This document shows positions 51,801-56,644 of a stretch of DNA of 64,000 nucleotides, in pieces. How positions within the stretch are numbered: position 1 is the first letter of the stretch; each line of letters starts with the position of its first letter. Source of the DNA: Bettongia penicillata ogilbyi (Eukaryota > Chordata > Mammalia > Diprotodontia > Potoroidae); assembly GCA_023548195.1 (NCBI GenBank), contig JAJHZJ010000061.1, forward strand, positions 8,163,378 to 8,227,377, in the 5' to 3' direction. The position numbers and the translations under genes were made by a program. The notes under the pieces are model-generated. The model was not told the DNA's origin. It worked only from the letters and a program-made list of their open reading frames with translations, and ran no database searches.

Positions 51801-54800
51801 TCTCTTCTCTCAACTTTTACAATACTGCTGTCTACTGATTCTCCTTCTCCCTGTCTGCCACTCCTATGGTCCCCTTTGTTGTATCATCCACATCCCATCT
51901 CCTATAGAGTGACTTCTAAGTCTTTATCCTAGGCCCTCTTCTCTTTCTCTTAGTGATTCCATCAGCCCTCATTGGTTTAAGTATCATCCATTTGCAAATG
52001 TTCCCAGATCCTAATCTCTCTACTGTGCTCAAGTTAATAATCACCAATAATCAAATGTCCATTATATACCTGTAGGTGGAAGCCTCAAAATTCAATCCAG
52101 TTCAACAAGTAGTTATTAAATGCCTACTATGTGCTGGACAAAAAAAAATGTTCTCAGGGAGATTACATTCTATTGAGAGCATCTCAAATTCAGTACACGC
52201 ACACAAAAAAGCGCATTCTCTCCCTCCACTCAAGTCCCTAAACCTAGAACATAAGTTCATTGAAAGCAGGAACTATTTTTCCCATTGTCTTCTATATTGC
52301 CAGTGCCACGCAAGCACTTAATAAATGCTAATTGGATGTATTAAACTGCAAGTTACCAGGTGATCCAAAGGGGCAAGCTCCTCCCCAACCCCCAAGCCAG
52401 GGCCCCTGTGGTTCTGTCCATCCCTCCCCTACCCACCAATTAAAGATAATGGGAAAAGTATGTCAGAAATATTCGGATTTCTAAAAGGGAGGAAGTATCC
52501 AACTGAGAATACCTTTATCCTCTTGCCCCAGATGCAAAAATACCTGGTTCTCTGGTTCTGGGCACTATTTTCTTTTTTTAATAAAATATTATTGATATAT
52601 TTTTGTTTTATATCAACTACATGTCCCAATACATCCTTCTACCTCTACCTCCATCTCTGAGAGAGCCAATACATTATGACAAAGTTTTTAAAACAAAGTC
52701 TTACTGAAGAGAAGGAAAAATACAGCAAAACTAACCAACATATCAAAAAAAAAAAGAAGTCTGACTTTATATGATGAATCAAAAGAAAGGAAACTGTAGA
52801 ATCAGGCCTTCTGCTGTGGTTGATGAGGTGATGATACACATCTGATGCCTAGAGTATTCCTAAACACCAAGTAGTACCTCTGTGGGTGCATCTCCTGGCA
52901 CTCAGACACATCTGTTCCACCTTCACAAAACCAGATTTTCATCAACATAACTTTATTTCCCTCTCTCTTTCTTTTGCTTCATCCTTGTCTCCCTGTTTCA
53001 ATTAACTTGGTTTCCTAAGAAAAGTGCTTTCTATGGGTCTGTGTTTCCTGGCTCTCTCTTCCTGTCAAAAGCAGCTGGCAACTTTGCAGGATCAATTCGA
53101 AGCTTCCTGGCTCCCTATATCCCAGCAATGCATTTCTCTTTCTTGGAAAAGAAACCAGGTTTCACAGGCTTTACAGGTTTGATTCTTGGAATTAAGAGTT
53201 TTCAACTTGTTCTGGTGTGAGGTTTTGGTTGTTTAATTTCTAACCTACCCCACCCCTAAGTCTGATTTGTACAGCGTTGATGGCTAGATGTTTGCTACAA
53301 ATTCAAAAGTCTTGATGACCAAAGGAACTTTGAAAGCAAAAAAAAGGGGAAGTGAAGTCAGGCAGGCCTGATGACTTTCTTCCTCCAGGGCCCTCCTCAT
53401 TTGGACAGAAAACTGGTGTCACTCAATCAAACCCCAGAGGTAAGCCCTGAGTCATGGGATATGAACAGCACAATTTCTCATTGTCTAGGACTGCAATAAG
53501 AACAGAAACCCTGGTAACAAAATACAAATTTAAAAAAATAATAATACACCCATAGAAAAGGGACTTGGAAAAAAACCCATCATTTTTGCATCTTTCTCTT
53601 ACTATTTTCAATAAGCCTATGAGTGGCACATTGGGTAGCTCATGATTACAAAGCAATGTTTTTAAATATCAGAGAATCATGTAGGATGGATATCTTGGAA
53701 TCATATAAGCCATATGTGTCCATCTCATTATTTCATTTTACAGATGATAAGAGGTTAAGTGACTTGTTCCTGACCACACAGGTAGAGAATTGTAGAGCCT
53801 AACTCGATCTTAGATTCCCTGACTCTAAATCCAACCCTCTTTCCACTGCACCCCATACATCATTGTTTAATATCCCTAAGAGATTCCTCTGGGATTCCTC
53901 TTAATTTCTGAGTGCCTCTAGGGAGTCTAGCTCACTGCCTGCAGAGGAGATTGGATTGTCCTCCTGACAGACAGATATATAAAAGGTGTTCCTCTGTGAC
54001 TCTATGTGGGCAATAACAAATTCTTCTCTCTTCTGTCCAGATAGAGCAGTAATGTCATGTCACATTTCCCAGTCACTGCCTTAAAAGCAGAGACCCCAAA
54101 GGGGGCTACAACATGATGTTAGGGGAGAAGCAGAACCAAAGGAAGCAGGATTGTTGTTATAAGCAGAGTTGTTAAAAGCAGAGACAAACAGCCCTTTATT
54201 TTTATGGAAAGTGGTGCTTTGTACATATCAGGTGCTTTGGCACAAAATATTAGATGCATTTAGGGACAAAATATTTGTTTGGATTTTATTTGTTTGAATT
54301 TATAACTCACAATCGAACTATGAGGCAGAGAAGACAAAATGACAAATATCCAAATATACTTAAACTTCATTACCTGTAGGTGGCGTGATGGGCTAGTGTT
54401 TGACATGGAGTCAAGGAGGCCTGAGTTCAAATCCCCTGTCAGATACTTACTGCATTTATGAACCTGGATCACTAGACTTCTGTTTGCCCCAGATTCCTTA
54501 TCTGTTTAATGGGGATAATAATGGCACAAAAATAAGGAAACTGAGGCAAGTTCAATGACTTGCCCAAAGTCATACAGCTAGTAAATGGCTGAGGCCAGAT
54601 GACAAATATGAGTCTTCTTGACTCTGGGACAGGCACTCTTATTTACTGTGCCACTTAGAAGCTCACAAATGTCCAATAGCTAAACCCATCAGATGCAAAT
54701 GGAAAAAATCCCAGTACAGAGCTAAACAAAGACTCCCATTCAACCAGGAACTGTAAGGTAGTTTTAGAAGCACTTAGCTACCAACCACTGCCTTCCCAGA

Positions 54801-56330
54801 GGAAAGGAACAGTTTCTCCTAACTTTGGCTAGCCTTTATTGATGACAGGGCAGCAGGGAGTCTATCCTATGAGCCTGAGAGGAGTGTTAAACCATGAAGA
54901 TAAATCAACATAAGCAAAGTTTCTTCACAGCTATAATCTCTGTACCATATAGACTTGCTAGAAAAAGAAGTTTAGACTAAAAGTAGCTAACGGTTAGGAA
55001 TTGAATTCTTTTAAGTGAGTTTGGTGACAGTTGTCTGCTAGCTCCCTTACAAAGGGCAATGTGGCTGCAGGCTGGCAGGGTCTGCATCTCTGTGCTGCAG
55101 AATGTAAGACTCTACAGATGTAGAGAGAGTCTTCTCTTTGGGCAGGAAACAGTAAAGAGAGCATCCGACCAAACTTCAAAGACAAAAGAGTGTCCCCAAC
55201 TTGATCAAGTTCTCCACAATTCTTAGATACCAACGTAGCTACATGCTTAATCATTGTTAGGAAATCACATCCAGTCTTTTCCATGGTGCGTCTTTAATTC
55301 AAAATCCTCTTGGTTATTTTTTCTTCTCTTATACATTCCTACCTCACTCAAGCATCAATTATAGATTTAGAGTTGGAAGAGAACTTCAAGGGAATCAAAT
55401 CAGGCTCCCTCACTTTACAAATGAGGAAATTAAATAGATTGTCCAGGGTCACTCAGCTAGTAAGCATCCGTGGCAGGATTTGAACCCAAGTCTTTCAGAC
55501 TCTAAATTCAGTACTCTATGAATTACACCATGCCACAAGAAGTAGCTAAAGTCCCAGAGTCATTTATTGTGTTTTGCCAAAACTATCCTAACTTGAGATT
55601 TAATGGATGCAAAAGTCCACTTCCAAATGCTATAGACTTTTTCAAATCAGATGCTGTATCTAAAGTACCTTACAGACCTTGAAGTACAATATAAATATGA
55701 AAGGTCATTAACATTTTCAATTCTAGAGCATTTTCAATAATAACACCATTATCAAGGAAACAGTAAAATCCTCCACCTGTATGATGACCAGAAAGAAATT
55801 TCAGATATCTATCCATCGAGACATAAATATAGAGAGCACTGAATGGATAGGTCGGTTAATGAACCTAAAAACTGTCAAACTATACAGGAATAAGGAGATA
55901 TTATGATGAAGTCATACTTGCTATTGGAGGCTCTCAAGAAGAAAGCAGACAAGAAAGCTAATCTCTAAATAAATCTAGGAAGAGAAGAGTCATACTCTTT
56001 GGAATCCAATTGGTCTTAGTACCATGAAGGTCAAAACTGGTAAAATTTTAGCAGCAGAGGGACCTAGTTCCTTGTTCCATCTGAATCTCATCTTTTCCTC
56101 ATTGTCTGTCTACCCTGTTGGACTTTGGATCATTAAGCACTGAGAGTATTACTCCTTTGCCAAGTACTTTGAAACAATCCTTGGGCTATGGACACAGCTC
56201 AAAAAACATAATTAGCCATCATGATTGAAATAAAAGGGGAAAACACTGGGGGGAACAATAACAGTGAGAAAGCCTAAACCCCAGCACCCCATACATCTGA
56301 ACATCCATAAAGAAACACACACATACATGA

Positions 56331-56368
<38 letters not shown>

Positions 56369-56537
56369 TACTTCACAAGCCTTAACTGAGTAACTGCTGA
56401 CTTCTAAATTCTGTCTACCTCTTATAAAAAGAACATTTATCATCCTGAATCAAGAGACTTCCCTTACCATTCTGGACGGCACTGATGAGTGTGACAATTG
56501 CCAGCAAAACAATATTCCCCACTGTTTCATGGTCCAT
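18712..56537 (-). CDS. ALOX5AP: Arachidonate 5-lipoxygenase-activating protein (FLAP), five coding exons
   Basis: FLAP is a MAPEG-family integral protein of the nuclear envelope that, as a trimer, presents arachidonate to 5-lipoxygenase at the start of leukotriene synthesis. Joining 56537-56468, 39195-39096, 30207-30137, 28150-28069 and 18874-18712 on the minus strand gives 486 nt, or 161 codons plus TAA, the same length as human FLAP. Signature stretches are FFAHKVEHES (25-34), FERVYTANQNC (50-60), DAYPTF (62-67), TPGYIFGKRI (109-118) and the C-terminus ISPLLLIP. Pocket residues known from the FLAP structure are present: N59, D62, T66, Y112, I113, K116 and F123. Four hydrophobic helices are evident. 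All introns are GT-AG with phases 1, 2, 1, 2. Against human FLAP as I remember it there are about 13 mostly conservative differences. No frameshift or internal stop is seen, so this is a functional gene and not a processed pseudogene. Confidence 0.97.
18960..20040. other. Intron 4 distal part, unique sequence
   Basis: No repeat or exon recognised between the exon 5 acceptor region and the SINE at 20045. Confidence 0.45.
20045..20290 (+). repeat. MIR SINE
   Basis: It shows TAGTGCACAGAGCACCATGC, TAGCTGTGCAACCTTGGGCA, TTTTCCCCATCTGTAAAAGG, AGGGTTGTTGTGAGGATAAT and a 3' tail, close to full length. Confidence 0.9.
20670..20765 (+). repeat. SINE 3' fragment
   Basis: TTGGACTAGATGACTTCCAA, then TTTCAGCTCTAAATCTGCAG match the 3' end of a MIR-derived SINE. 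Confidence 0.7.
20768..20915. repeat. (GGAA)n microsatellite with purine-rich extension
   Basis: About 20 GGAA units with two GTAA interruptions, then irregular GGAG/GAGG purine sequence to about 20915. It abuts the 3' end of the antisense LINE that starts at 20920. Confidence 0.95.
20920..24120 (-). mobile_element. Nearly full-length decayed CR1-clade (L3-like) LINE, antisense
   Basis: The left end is the 3' terminus (TCAGTAAACATTTATTAAGC, then TCCTCAAGGCTCTTACAGTC). The region to the right reads through reverse transcriptase sequence: the minus strand near 22440 corresponds to the CR1 stretch between endonuclease and RT. The endonuclease start is recognisable near 23590-23650 as HLALWNACSIGNKLPL on the minus strand, followed by LVITESWPLPND. 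Stops and indels are throughout. About 3.2 kb makes it the longest mobile element here. Everything left of 23600 is secure; the right limit is approximate. Confidence 0.85.
24122..24342 (-). repeat. MIR SINE, antisense
   Basis: It shows GCTCATAACAACCCTGTAAA, GTTAAGTGACTTGCCTAGGG, CACACAGCTAGTAAGTGTCT, GGATTTGAACTCAGGTCTTC and CCCAGTATTCTATCTGCTAA, essentially complete in reverse. Confidence 0.95.
24580..24760 (+). repeat. MIR-type SINE
   Basis: It shows GTAGCGTAATGGAAAATACC, AAGAAACCTGGGTTCTAATC, AATTACTTAATCTCTTCAGA and CTCTAAAGTCACTTCCAGCC in sense order. Confidence 0.85.
24870..24915. repeat. Imperfect (CA)n tract
   Basis: ACACACATACGCACATGCAC followed by ACACACACACACAG. Confidence 0.85.
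25020..25230 (-). repeat. MIR-type SINE, antisense
   Basis: It shows AGCATTATTATCCTTAGGTT, TGTGATTTGCCCAAGGTTAG and ACAGCTAGTGAATGGCAG in reverse order. Confidence 0.75.
25553..25715 (+). repeat. Marsupial SINE, 5'-truncated
   Basis: It shows TGTGACCCTGGTCAAGTCAC, CAGTTTCCTCATCTGTAAAC, CCAAGAAAACCCCAAATGGG and AGAGTCAGATACAACTGAAC. Confidence 0.9.
25830..26045 (+). repeat. MIR-type SINE
   Basis: It shows TCTTGGGTTCAAGTCTCACG, CTCAGTTTCCTCATTTGTAA and GGGGATAATTATATTCACAC in sense. Confidence 0.75.
26235..26460 (-). repeat. MIR-type SINE, antisense
   Basis: It shows CATTTGATCCTTACAACAAC, CCCATTTTATAACTGAGAAA and AAGATTCAAATCCAGGACTT in reverse. Confidence 0.8.
26640..26860 (-). mobile_element. 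CR1-type LINE fragment, antisense
   Basis: It shows TAAGTGTTTCCATACATGGA, CTGATCCTAGTTCTGCCCCT and GGGGCTAAGCAGAACAAATA, matching the reverse complement of a CR1 3' region. Confidence 0.7.
26890..26969 (+). mobile_element. L2/L3 3' tail, interrupted by the next element
   Basis: CAGGCTGTAAACCCCATGAG, then CCTGGCACTTAGTACAGTAC are an L2/L3 terminus in sense. It breaks off exactly at the hAT insertion. Confidence 0.75.
26978..27124. mobile_element. Non-autonomous hAT-type DNA transposon (MITE) with 8-bp TSD
   Basis: The 147-bp element begins CAGGGATGGGGAACCTGTGG and ends with the near-inverted AGGCCACAGGTATACCCTG. It is flanked by CTTTACAC (26970-26977) and CTCTACAC (27125-27132), 7 of 8 matching, as expected for the hAT superfamily. 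The interior carries a second partial inversion around CACAGAACAAATGTTCTGT. No coding capacity. Confidence 0.9.
27229..27368. repeat. (GGAA)n microsatellite, about 34 uninterrupted units
   Basis: A perfect tetranucleotide tract of about 140 bp after a short imperfect lead. It abuts the 3' end of the antisense MIR at 27369. The RKEG-repeat frames across it are artefacts of the repeat. Confidence 0.98.
27369..27608 (-). repeat. MIR SINE, antisense, full length
   Basis: It shows CTTATTAAGCATCTGCTATG, TGGATCCTTACAACAACCCT, TTTGCCCAGGGTCACATAAC and TGTCCACTATACTACCTGGC. Confidence 0.93.
27644..27894 (+). repeat. Full-length marsupial SINE with target-site duplication
   Basis: It runs from the tRNA-like start (GATGCAGTAGATAGAGCTCT) through AACCCCAAATGAGGTCACAA to a tail at GACTGAACAATAA. 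It is flanked by TAGGTAATTAA (27633-27643) and TAGGTTATTAA (27895-27905), 10 of 11 matching. Confidence 0.93.
28069..28150 (-). CDS. ALOX5AP: ALOX5AP coding exon 4 (residues 81-108)
   Basis: This exon has 82 nt. A long pyrimidine tract leads to CCATTTAG|TTCCTGC, and the donor is CAGAG|GTGGGT. It encodes PAAFAGLMYLFVRQKYFVG and YLGERTQ, helix 3 and the loop before helix 4. I see no difference from the human residues I remember in this exon, so it is the most conserved part of the gene here. Confidence 0.96.
28690..28960 (-). mobile_element. CR1-type LINE fragment, antisense (intron 3)
   Basis: It shows TAGTGACAGTAAGCTCACCA, GGGTAGCTTGTTCTATTTTC, TTCTAATTCTTAGAAATTTT and TCTAATTCTGCCCTCCAGAG, matching an antisense CR1 3' region. 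Traces may continue to 29240. Confidence 0.75.
29250..30130. other. Intron 3 unique sequence
   Basis: About 0.9 kb next to exon 3 without recognised repeats. Nothing coding was seen. Confidence 0.45.
30137..30207 (-). CDS. ALOX5AP: ALOX5AP coding exon 3 (residues 57-81)
   Basis: This exon has 71 nt. The acceptor is TTTTCTAG|TCAAAAC and the donor is CCAAG|GTAATG. It encodes QNCIDAYPTFLVMLW and SAGLLCSQ, the core of helix 2, including ligand-pocket positions N59, D62 and T66. Residue 61 is Ile where human has Val, and residues 69-70 are Val-Met where human has Ala-Val (from memory). Confidence 0.96.
30625..30712 (+). repeat. MIR 5' fragment
   Basis: TATGGAAAGATCACCAGATT, then AGTTTAAATCTGGGCTCTGC match the tRNA-like half of a MIR. 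Confidence 0.65.
30890..31230 (+). mobile_element. CR1-type LINE 3' region
   Basis: It shows CAGTTCTGGGTACCATGTTT, TGCCCCAGAGGGCAGAACTA, GGAAAAACTTCTTAACAATT and the expected spacing of a CR1 3' end in sense. Confidence 0.85.
31245..31535. repeat. Inverted pair of MIR-type SINE halves
   Basis: A sense copy (TCTAGTTCTGTCACTGGTTA, TGGGTCTCAGTTTACTCCTC; 31245-31380) is followed by an antisense copy (TTTGTCCAGGATCACAAAAC, GGCAACACTTGAACCCTG; 31385-31535). Confidence 0.75.
31800..31912 (-). mobile_element. L3-type LINE tail, antisense
   Basis: AATGTATTAAGTACCTATAT, then CCCTGTCCTCAAGAAGCATA match an L3 terminus in reverse. Confidence 0.7.
32040..32405 (+). repeat. Overlapping MIR-type SINE remnants
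   Basis: Two or more degraded sense copies: TGCCTGGCACATAAGTGCTT, TAATCTCTCTTAGTTTCAAT and CAAGGTTGTTGTGAGGAACA. Exact limits are unclear. Confidence 0.6.
32675..33115 (-). mobile_element. L3/CR1-type LINE 3' region, antisense
   Basis: It shows TCAACAAATATTTATTACAT, TTATGTGCCAGACATAGTGA, GTACTCAAGAAGCTTATGCT and CCTTTAAACTGAATCTTGAA, then GGAACAGCCTGTGCAAAGAC, an antisense L3-like 3' region. Confidence 0.8.
33440..33655 (+). mobile_element. CR1-type LINE fragment
   Basis: CCCAAAGTAGAATGGTTTGC, then CAGAGGTCTTCAAGCAGACA match the sense CR1 3' landmark. A minus-strand 102-codon frame here is a shadow. Confidence 0.65.
33935..34090 (-). repeat. MIR-type SINE, antisense
   Basis: TCCATTTTACAGATGAGGAA, then GAGGAGTTAAGTGACTTGGC match a MIR core in reverse. 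Confidence 0.75.
34095..35705. other. Intron 2 repeat-poor stretch
   Basis: About 1.6 kb without recognised elements. It contains copy A (34578-34625) of a 48-bp module repeated at 36331-36378. Confidence 0.45.
35722..36115 (+). mobile_element. 5'-truncated L1 3' end with perfect 16-bp TSD
   Basis: The 394-bp copy of the L1 3' end includes TTCAGAGAAAGAACTATGGA, a TG-rich stretch, CCATCTTGAGCGG and an A-rich tail. Identical copies of AAGAAAATCAGATCCA lie at 35706-35721 and 36116-36131. It is the cleanest insertion in the window. Confidence 0.95.
36132..37030. other. Intron 2 unique sequence
   Basis: No recognised repeat. It carries copy B (36331-36378) of the duplicated 48-bp module. Confidence 0.45.
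37040..38200 (-). mobile_element. CR1-type LINE, antisense, interrupted by a MIR
   Basis: The left part shows GTCTCTGCTTGAAGACCTCT, CTGAAGGCAAACCATTCTAC and AACTATTAAGAATAATCCTT. After a MIR at about 37300-37556 the same element resumes with TAGTTCTGCCTTCTAGGACC. It extends toward the RT region (TTTATATTTGTCCTGATAAA, TGGCAGTGATCTACTAATGA). Confidence 0.8.
37300..37556 (-). repeat. MIR SINE nested in CR1
   Basis: It shows TAATCATAATACTAATAACC, CATTTTACAGATGAGAAAAC, TTGTCCAGGGTTACACAGCT and GCTCTATCCACTGTGCCACC, full length in reverse. Confidence 0.93.
38205..39090. other. Intron 2 unique sequence before exon 2
   Basis: No SINE or LINE recognised. A GGGGTTGGGATGGGGTGGGA-type G-rich run lies near 38277-38305. 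Confidence 0.45.
39096..39195 (-). CDS. ALOX5AP: ALOX5AP coding exon 2 (residues 24-57)
   Basis: This exon has 100 nt. The acceptor is preceded by a pyrimidine run and reads CTCTCACAG|GATTC; the donor reads CCAA|GTAAGA. It encodes the end of helix 1 (FFAHKVEHES), the charged loop, and RTGTFAFERVYTA at the start of helix 2. It enters in phase 1 and exits in phase 2. Val39 in the loop and Phe48 differ from human Gly39 and Leu48 as remembered. Confidence 0.96.
39200..40245. other. Intron 1 unique sequence after exon 2
   Basis: About 1 kb next to exon 2 with no recognised repeat. Confidence 0.45.
40250..40590 (+). repeat. MIR SINE followed by a second SINE 3' piece
   Basis: It shows TACATAATGGAAAGAACACT, TGGCTTGAATTCTGGCTCTG and AAAATAGGGATAATAATACT. 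A second 3' end follows (TCCATCTGCAAAATGAAGGG to about 40590). Confidence 0.8.
40620..40880 (+). mobile_element. CR1-type LINE fragment
   Basis: It ends in GAAATACTCAACTCCTATTT, which recurs within the CR1 copy at 44155-44178, so the two are likely the same LINE region. Confidence 0.6.
40885..41460 (+). mobile_element. CR1-clade (L3-like) LINE reverse transcriptase fragment
   Basis: The plus strand translates in pieces to FQSGFHP and then SQQHLKLLITFF, corresponding to the SGFRP and SAAFDTVDH region of CR1/L3 reverse transcriptase. Stops interrupt it. Confidence 0.75.
41563..41832 (+). repeat. Full-length MIR-type SINE with tRNA-like head
   Basis: It shows GCTAGGTGGCACAGTGAATA, CACTAGCTGTGTGACTCTGG, CTCAACTGTAAAATGGGGAT and GGTACTTAATAAATGCTTGT. 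Tail and head are both present. Confidence 0.95.
42041..43510 (-). mobile_element. 5'-truncated L1, antisense, 1.47 kb, with TSD
   Basis: On the minus strand, ORF2 C-terminal sequence is readable: THITPIRLANM-like (HITPIRLANMTKQENDKCWR), LGLYSKEIIKTGKG and NVMEYYCSIRN. The 3' UTR is on the left. Direct repeats CTTGGAATATCCTT (42027-42040) and TTTGGAATATTCTT (43511-43524), 12 of 14 matching, bound it. Frames are broken, so it is inactive. Confidence 0.92.
43935..44128 (+). repeat. MIR-type SINE within CR1
   Basis: It shows GTGGTATAGAGTGAAAGATC, TCTGGTTTAAACCCTGCCTC, ATCTATAAAATGAGAGGCTT and GCCAGCTCTATGATCTTAAT. Confidence 0.8.
44180..45088 (-). mobile_element. Truncated L1 3' end, antisense, itself carrying element XY
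   Basis: Flanking repeats CTCAACTCCTATTTTGGTT (44161-44179) and TTCAACTCTTATTTTGGTT (45089-45107) match at 17 of 19. The left end shows an oligo-T and the L1 3' UTR (GAGTTCCAAACTCTCTCCCT, AAGCAATATGGTACTGATTA). The L1 resumes after the inner insertion with CATGCAAAACATATTTCTAC. Confidence 0.8.
44367..45061 (-). mobile_element. Interspersed element 'XY', copy 3 (longest, about 695 bp)
   Basis: The left 515 bp is the reverse complement of the copies at 2690-3185 and 310-545. The right 180 bp (part Y) recurs at 46812-46985. ATGCAAAA occurs at both borders (44359-44366, 45062-45069). The 3' end on the minus strand finishes GATGAACAGCAACA. No terminal inverted repeats and no open frame, so it looks like a retroposon of unassigned family. 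Confidence 0.65.
45360..45460 (-). repeat. MIR-type fragment, antisense
   Basis: It shows AAGTTGAAAGGGACCTGAGA and AGTCCAGCTTCCTCATTTGA. Confidence 0.65.
46028..46245 (+). repeat. MIR-type SINE within CR1
   Basis: It shows ACAGCATAGCATAGTGGAAA, TGTGTGACCTTGGGCAAGTC, GTTTTCTCATATGCCAAAGG and CTCCATGATCCCATGATAG, nearly complete. Confidence 0.9.
46746..46811 (+). mobile_element. L2/L3 3' tail
   Basis: AAAGCTTAGCACAGTTATTG, then GGCACTTAATAAAGGTTTGT are a sense LINE terminus. Confidence 0.75.
46812..46985 (+). repeat. Second copy of part Y
   Basis: It matches 44883-45045 over about 165 bp with few differences; TGGGAACCTCTA, GCAATATGCACTTAATTGGG and AGTAAAGAAAGAGG are shared. It is in the same orientation, 1.9 kb away, without the adjoining X part. 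Confidence 0.85.
47145..47255. repeat. CT-rich then ATGTATAC-rich simple sequence
   Basis: Low-complexity pyrimidine tract followed by alternating TATG/CATA units. Confidence 0.85.
47266..47545 (+). repeat. Full-length MIR-type SINE
   Basis: It shows GGCATCTGGGTGGCACAGTG, GATCTAAGTTCAAATGCCAC, CCCTGGGCAAGTTACCTGAA and AGGCTGTTGTGAGGTTCAAA, ending near a TATTATTTATTATC tail. Confidence 0.93.
47683..47706. repeat. (CCTGTA)4 hexamer repeat
   Basis: Three exact CCTGTA units and one CCTGTT. Confidence 0.9.
48112..48195 (+). repeat. SINE 3' fragment
   Basis: CAGTTTCCTCGTCTGTAAAA, then GGATGACCTCTAAGGTCACT match a MIR-derived SINE 3' half. Confidence 0.85.
48200..49350. other. Intron 1 stretch, no recognised repeat
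   Basis: The segment 48200-48750 is moderately GC-rich for this window and leaves a long minus-strand open frame. The segment 49020-49180 is very AT-rich. No known protein or element was recognised. Confidence 0.4.
49352..49566 (-). mobile_element. L3-type LINE 3' region, antisense
   Basis: It shows CCAGACCTTCAAGGAATTCA, GGGCAAACATCATACAAATG and AAAGGCCTCCTACAGAAGGT. Confidence 0.75.
49855..50300 (+). mobile_element. L1 ORF2 C-terminal fragment
   Basis: It shows GAGCCAGCAAAATTCCACTA, TATATCAAAACATTCATAGT, then GTGAACGTCCATCAATTGGG. The sequence translates in pieces to L1 ORF2 end motifs. Decayed. Confidence 0.8.
50640..51585. other. Intron 1 unique sequence
   Basis: A T-run lies at 50658-50670; otherwise I recognise no repeat. 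Confidence 0.4.
51590..52010 (+). mobile_element. CR1-clade (L3-like) LINE coding fragment
   Basis: It shows CACTCCTATGGTCCCCTTTG, CCTAGGCCCTCTTCTCTTTC and TGATTCCATCAGCCCTCATT. It corresponds in reverse orientation to parts of the 20920-24120 copy around its RT region. Confidence 0.75.
52095..52182 (-). mobile_element. L3-type tail, antisense
   Basis: AGTTATTAAATGCCTACTAT, then GAGATTACATTCTATTGAGA. Confidence 0.7.
52210..52345 (+). mobile_element. L2/L3 3' tail
   Basis: CATTGAAAGCAGGAACTATT, then CAAGCACTTAATAAATGCTA in sense. Confidence 0.75.
52560..52800 (-). mobile_element. Unassigned retroposon 3' end
   Basis: The left edge (TTTTTTAATAAAATATTATT) looks like a reversed A-rich tail, and TTTTGTTTTATATCAACTAC plus the following block resemble a marsupial interspersed 3' end I remember but cannot name. 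Confidence 0.4.
52801..53680. other. Intron 1 unique sequence
   Basis: No repeat or exon recognised. Confidence 0.4.
53685..53858 (-). repeat. MIR-type SINE, antisense
   Basis: TTTTACAGATGATAAGAGGT, GTGACTTGTTCCTGACCACA and CCCTCTTTCCACTGCACCCC. Confidence 0.8.
53859..54365. other. Intron 1, no recognised repeat
   Basis: Unique sequence. Confidence 0.4.
54370..54662. repeat. Inverted pair of MIR-type SINEs
   Basis: A sense copy (GGAGGCCTGAGTTCAAATCC to ATGGGGATAATAATGGCAC; 54370-54527) is directly followed by an antisense copy (GGAAACTGAGGCAAGTTCAA to TTTACTGTGCCACTTAG; 54534-54662). Confidence 0.85.
54663..55345. other. Intron 1, no recognised repeat
   Basis: A 96-codon minus frame at 55284-54994 resembles nothing known. 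Confidence 0.4.
55350..55540 (-). repeat. MIR-type SINE, antisense
   Basis: CACTTTACAAATGAGGAAAT, GTCCAGGGTCACTCAGCTAG and GGATTTGAACCCAAGTCTTT. Confidence 0.9.
55541..56332. other. Intron 1 proximal part, unique sequence
   Basis: No recognised SINE or LINE in the 0.8 kb before the (CA)n tract. Confidence 0.4.
56333..56365. repeat. (CA)n microsatellite, reads (UG)n in the ALOX5AP pre-mRNA
   Basis: About 16 AC units beginning about 100 nt downstream of the exon 1 donor in transcript sense. Confidence 0.96.
56468..56537 (-). CDS. ALOX5AP: ALOX5AP coding exon 1 (residues 1-24, partial codon 24)
   Basis: This exon carries 70 coding nt and encodes MDHETVGNIVLLAIV onward to QN plus the first base of Gly24, which is the start of transmembrane helix 1. 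The ATG is at 56537-56535 in a good context (A at -3, G at +4), and no other ATG occurs in the preceding roughly 100 nt. The donor reads G|GTAAGG at 56467 and the intron is phase 1. His3 and Ala20 differ from the human residues as I recall them (Gln3, Val20). Confidence 0.96.
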
Positions 56538-56640
56538 ATTCACTGTAGTCTCAAGAAAGAGGATTGTACAGGCTTCTCAGCACTACCCCAGCTCTGCAAT
56601 GCACAAGAAGGAGGAAGTGACCTGTCCTTACTTCATCACT
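56538..56640 (-). promoter_or_regulatory. ALOX5AP: ALOX5AP 5' UTR and proximal promoter
   Basis: This is the sequence just upstream of the ATG. It is CpG-poor with no CpG island and no clear TATA box. An ETS core GGAAGT (56613-56618, plus strand) overlaps a nuclear-receptor half site (AGGTCA on the minus strand, 56618-56623). A C/EBP-like segment TGTGCATTGCAG lies at 56595-56606. PU.1/ETS and C/EBP control would suit a myeloid gene, and C/EBP control of the human promoter has been described. The start site is not determined; a position near 56580 is a guess. Confidence 0.45.
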
Positions 56641-56644
56641 AGGA

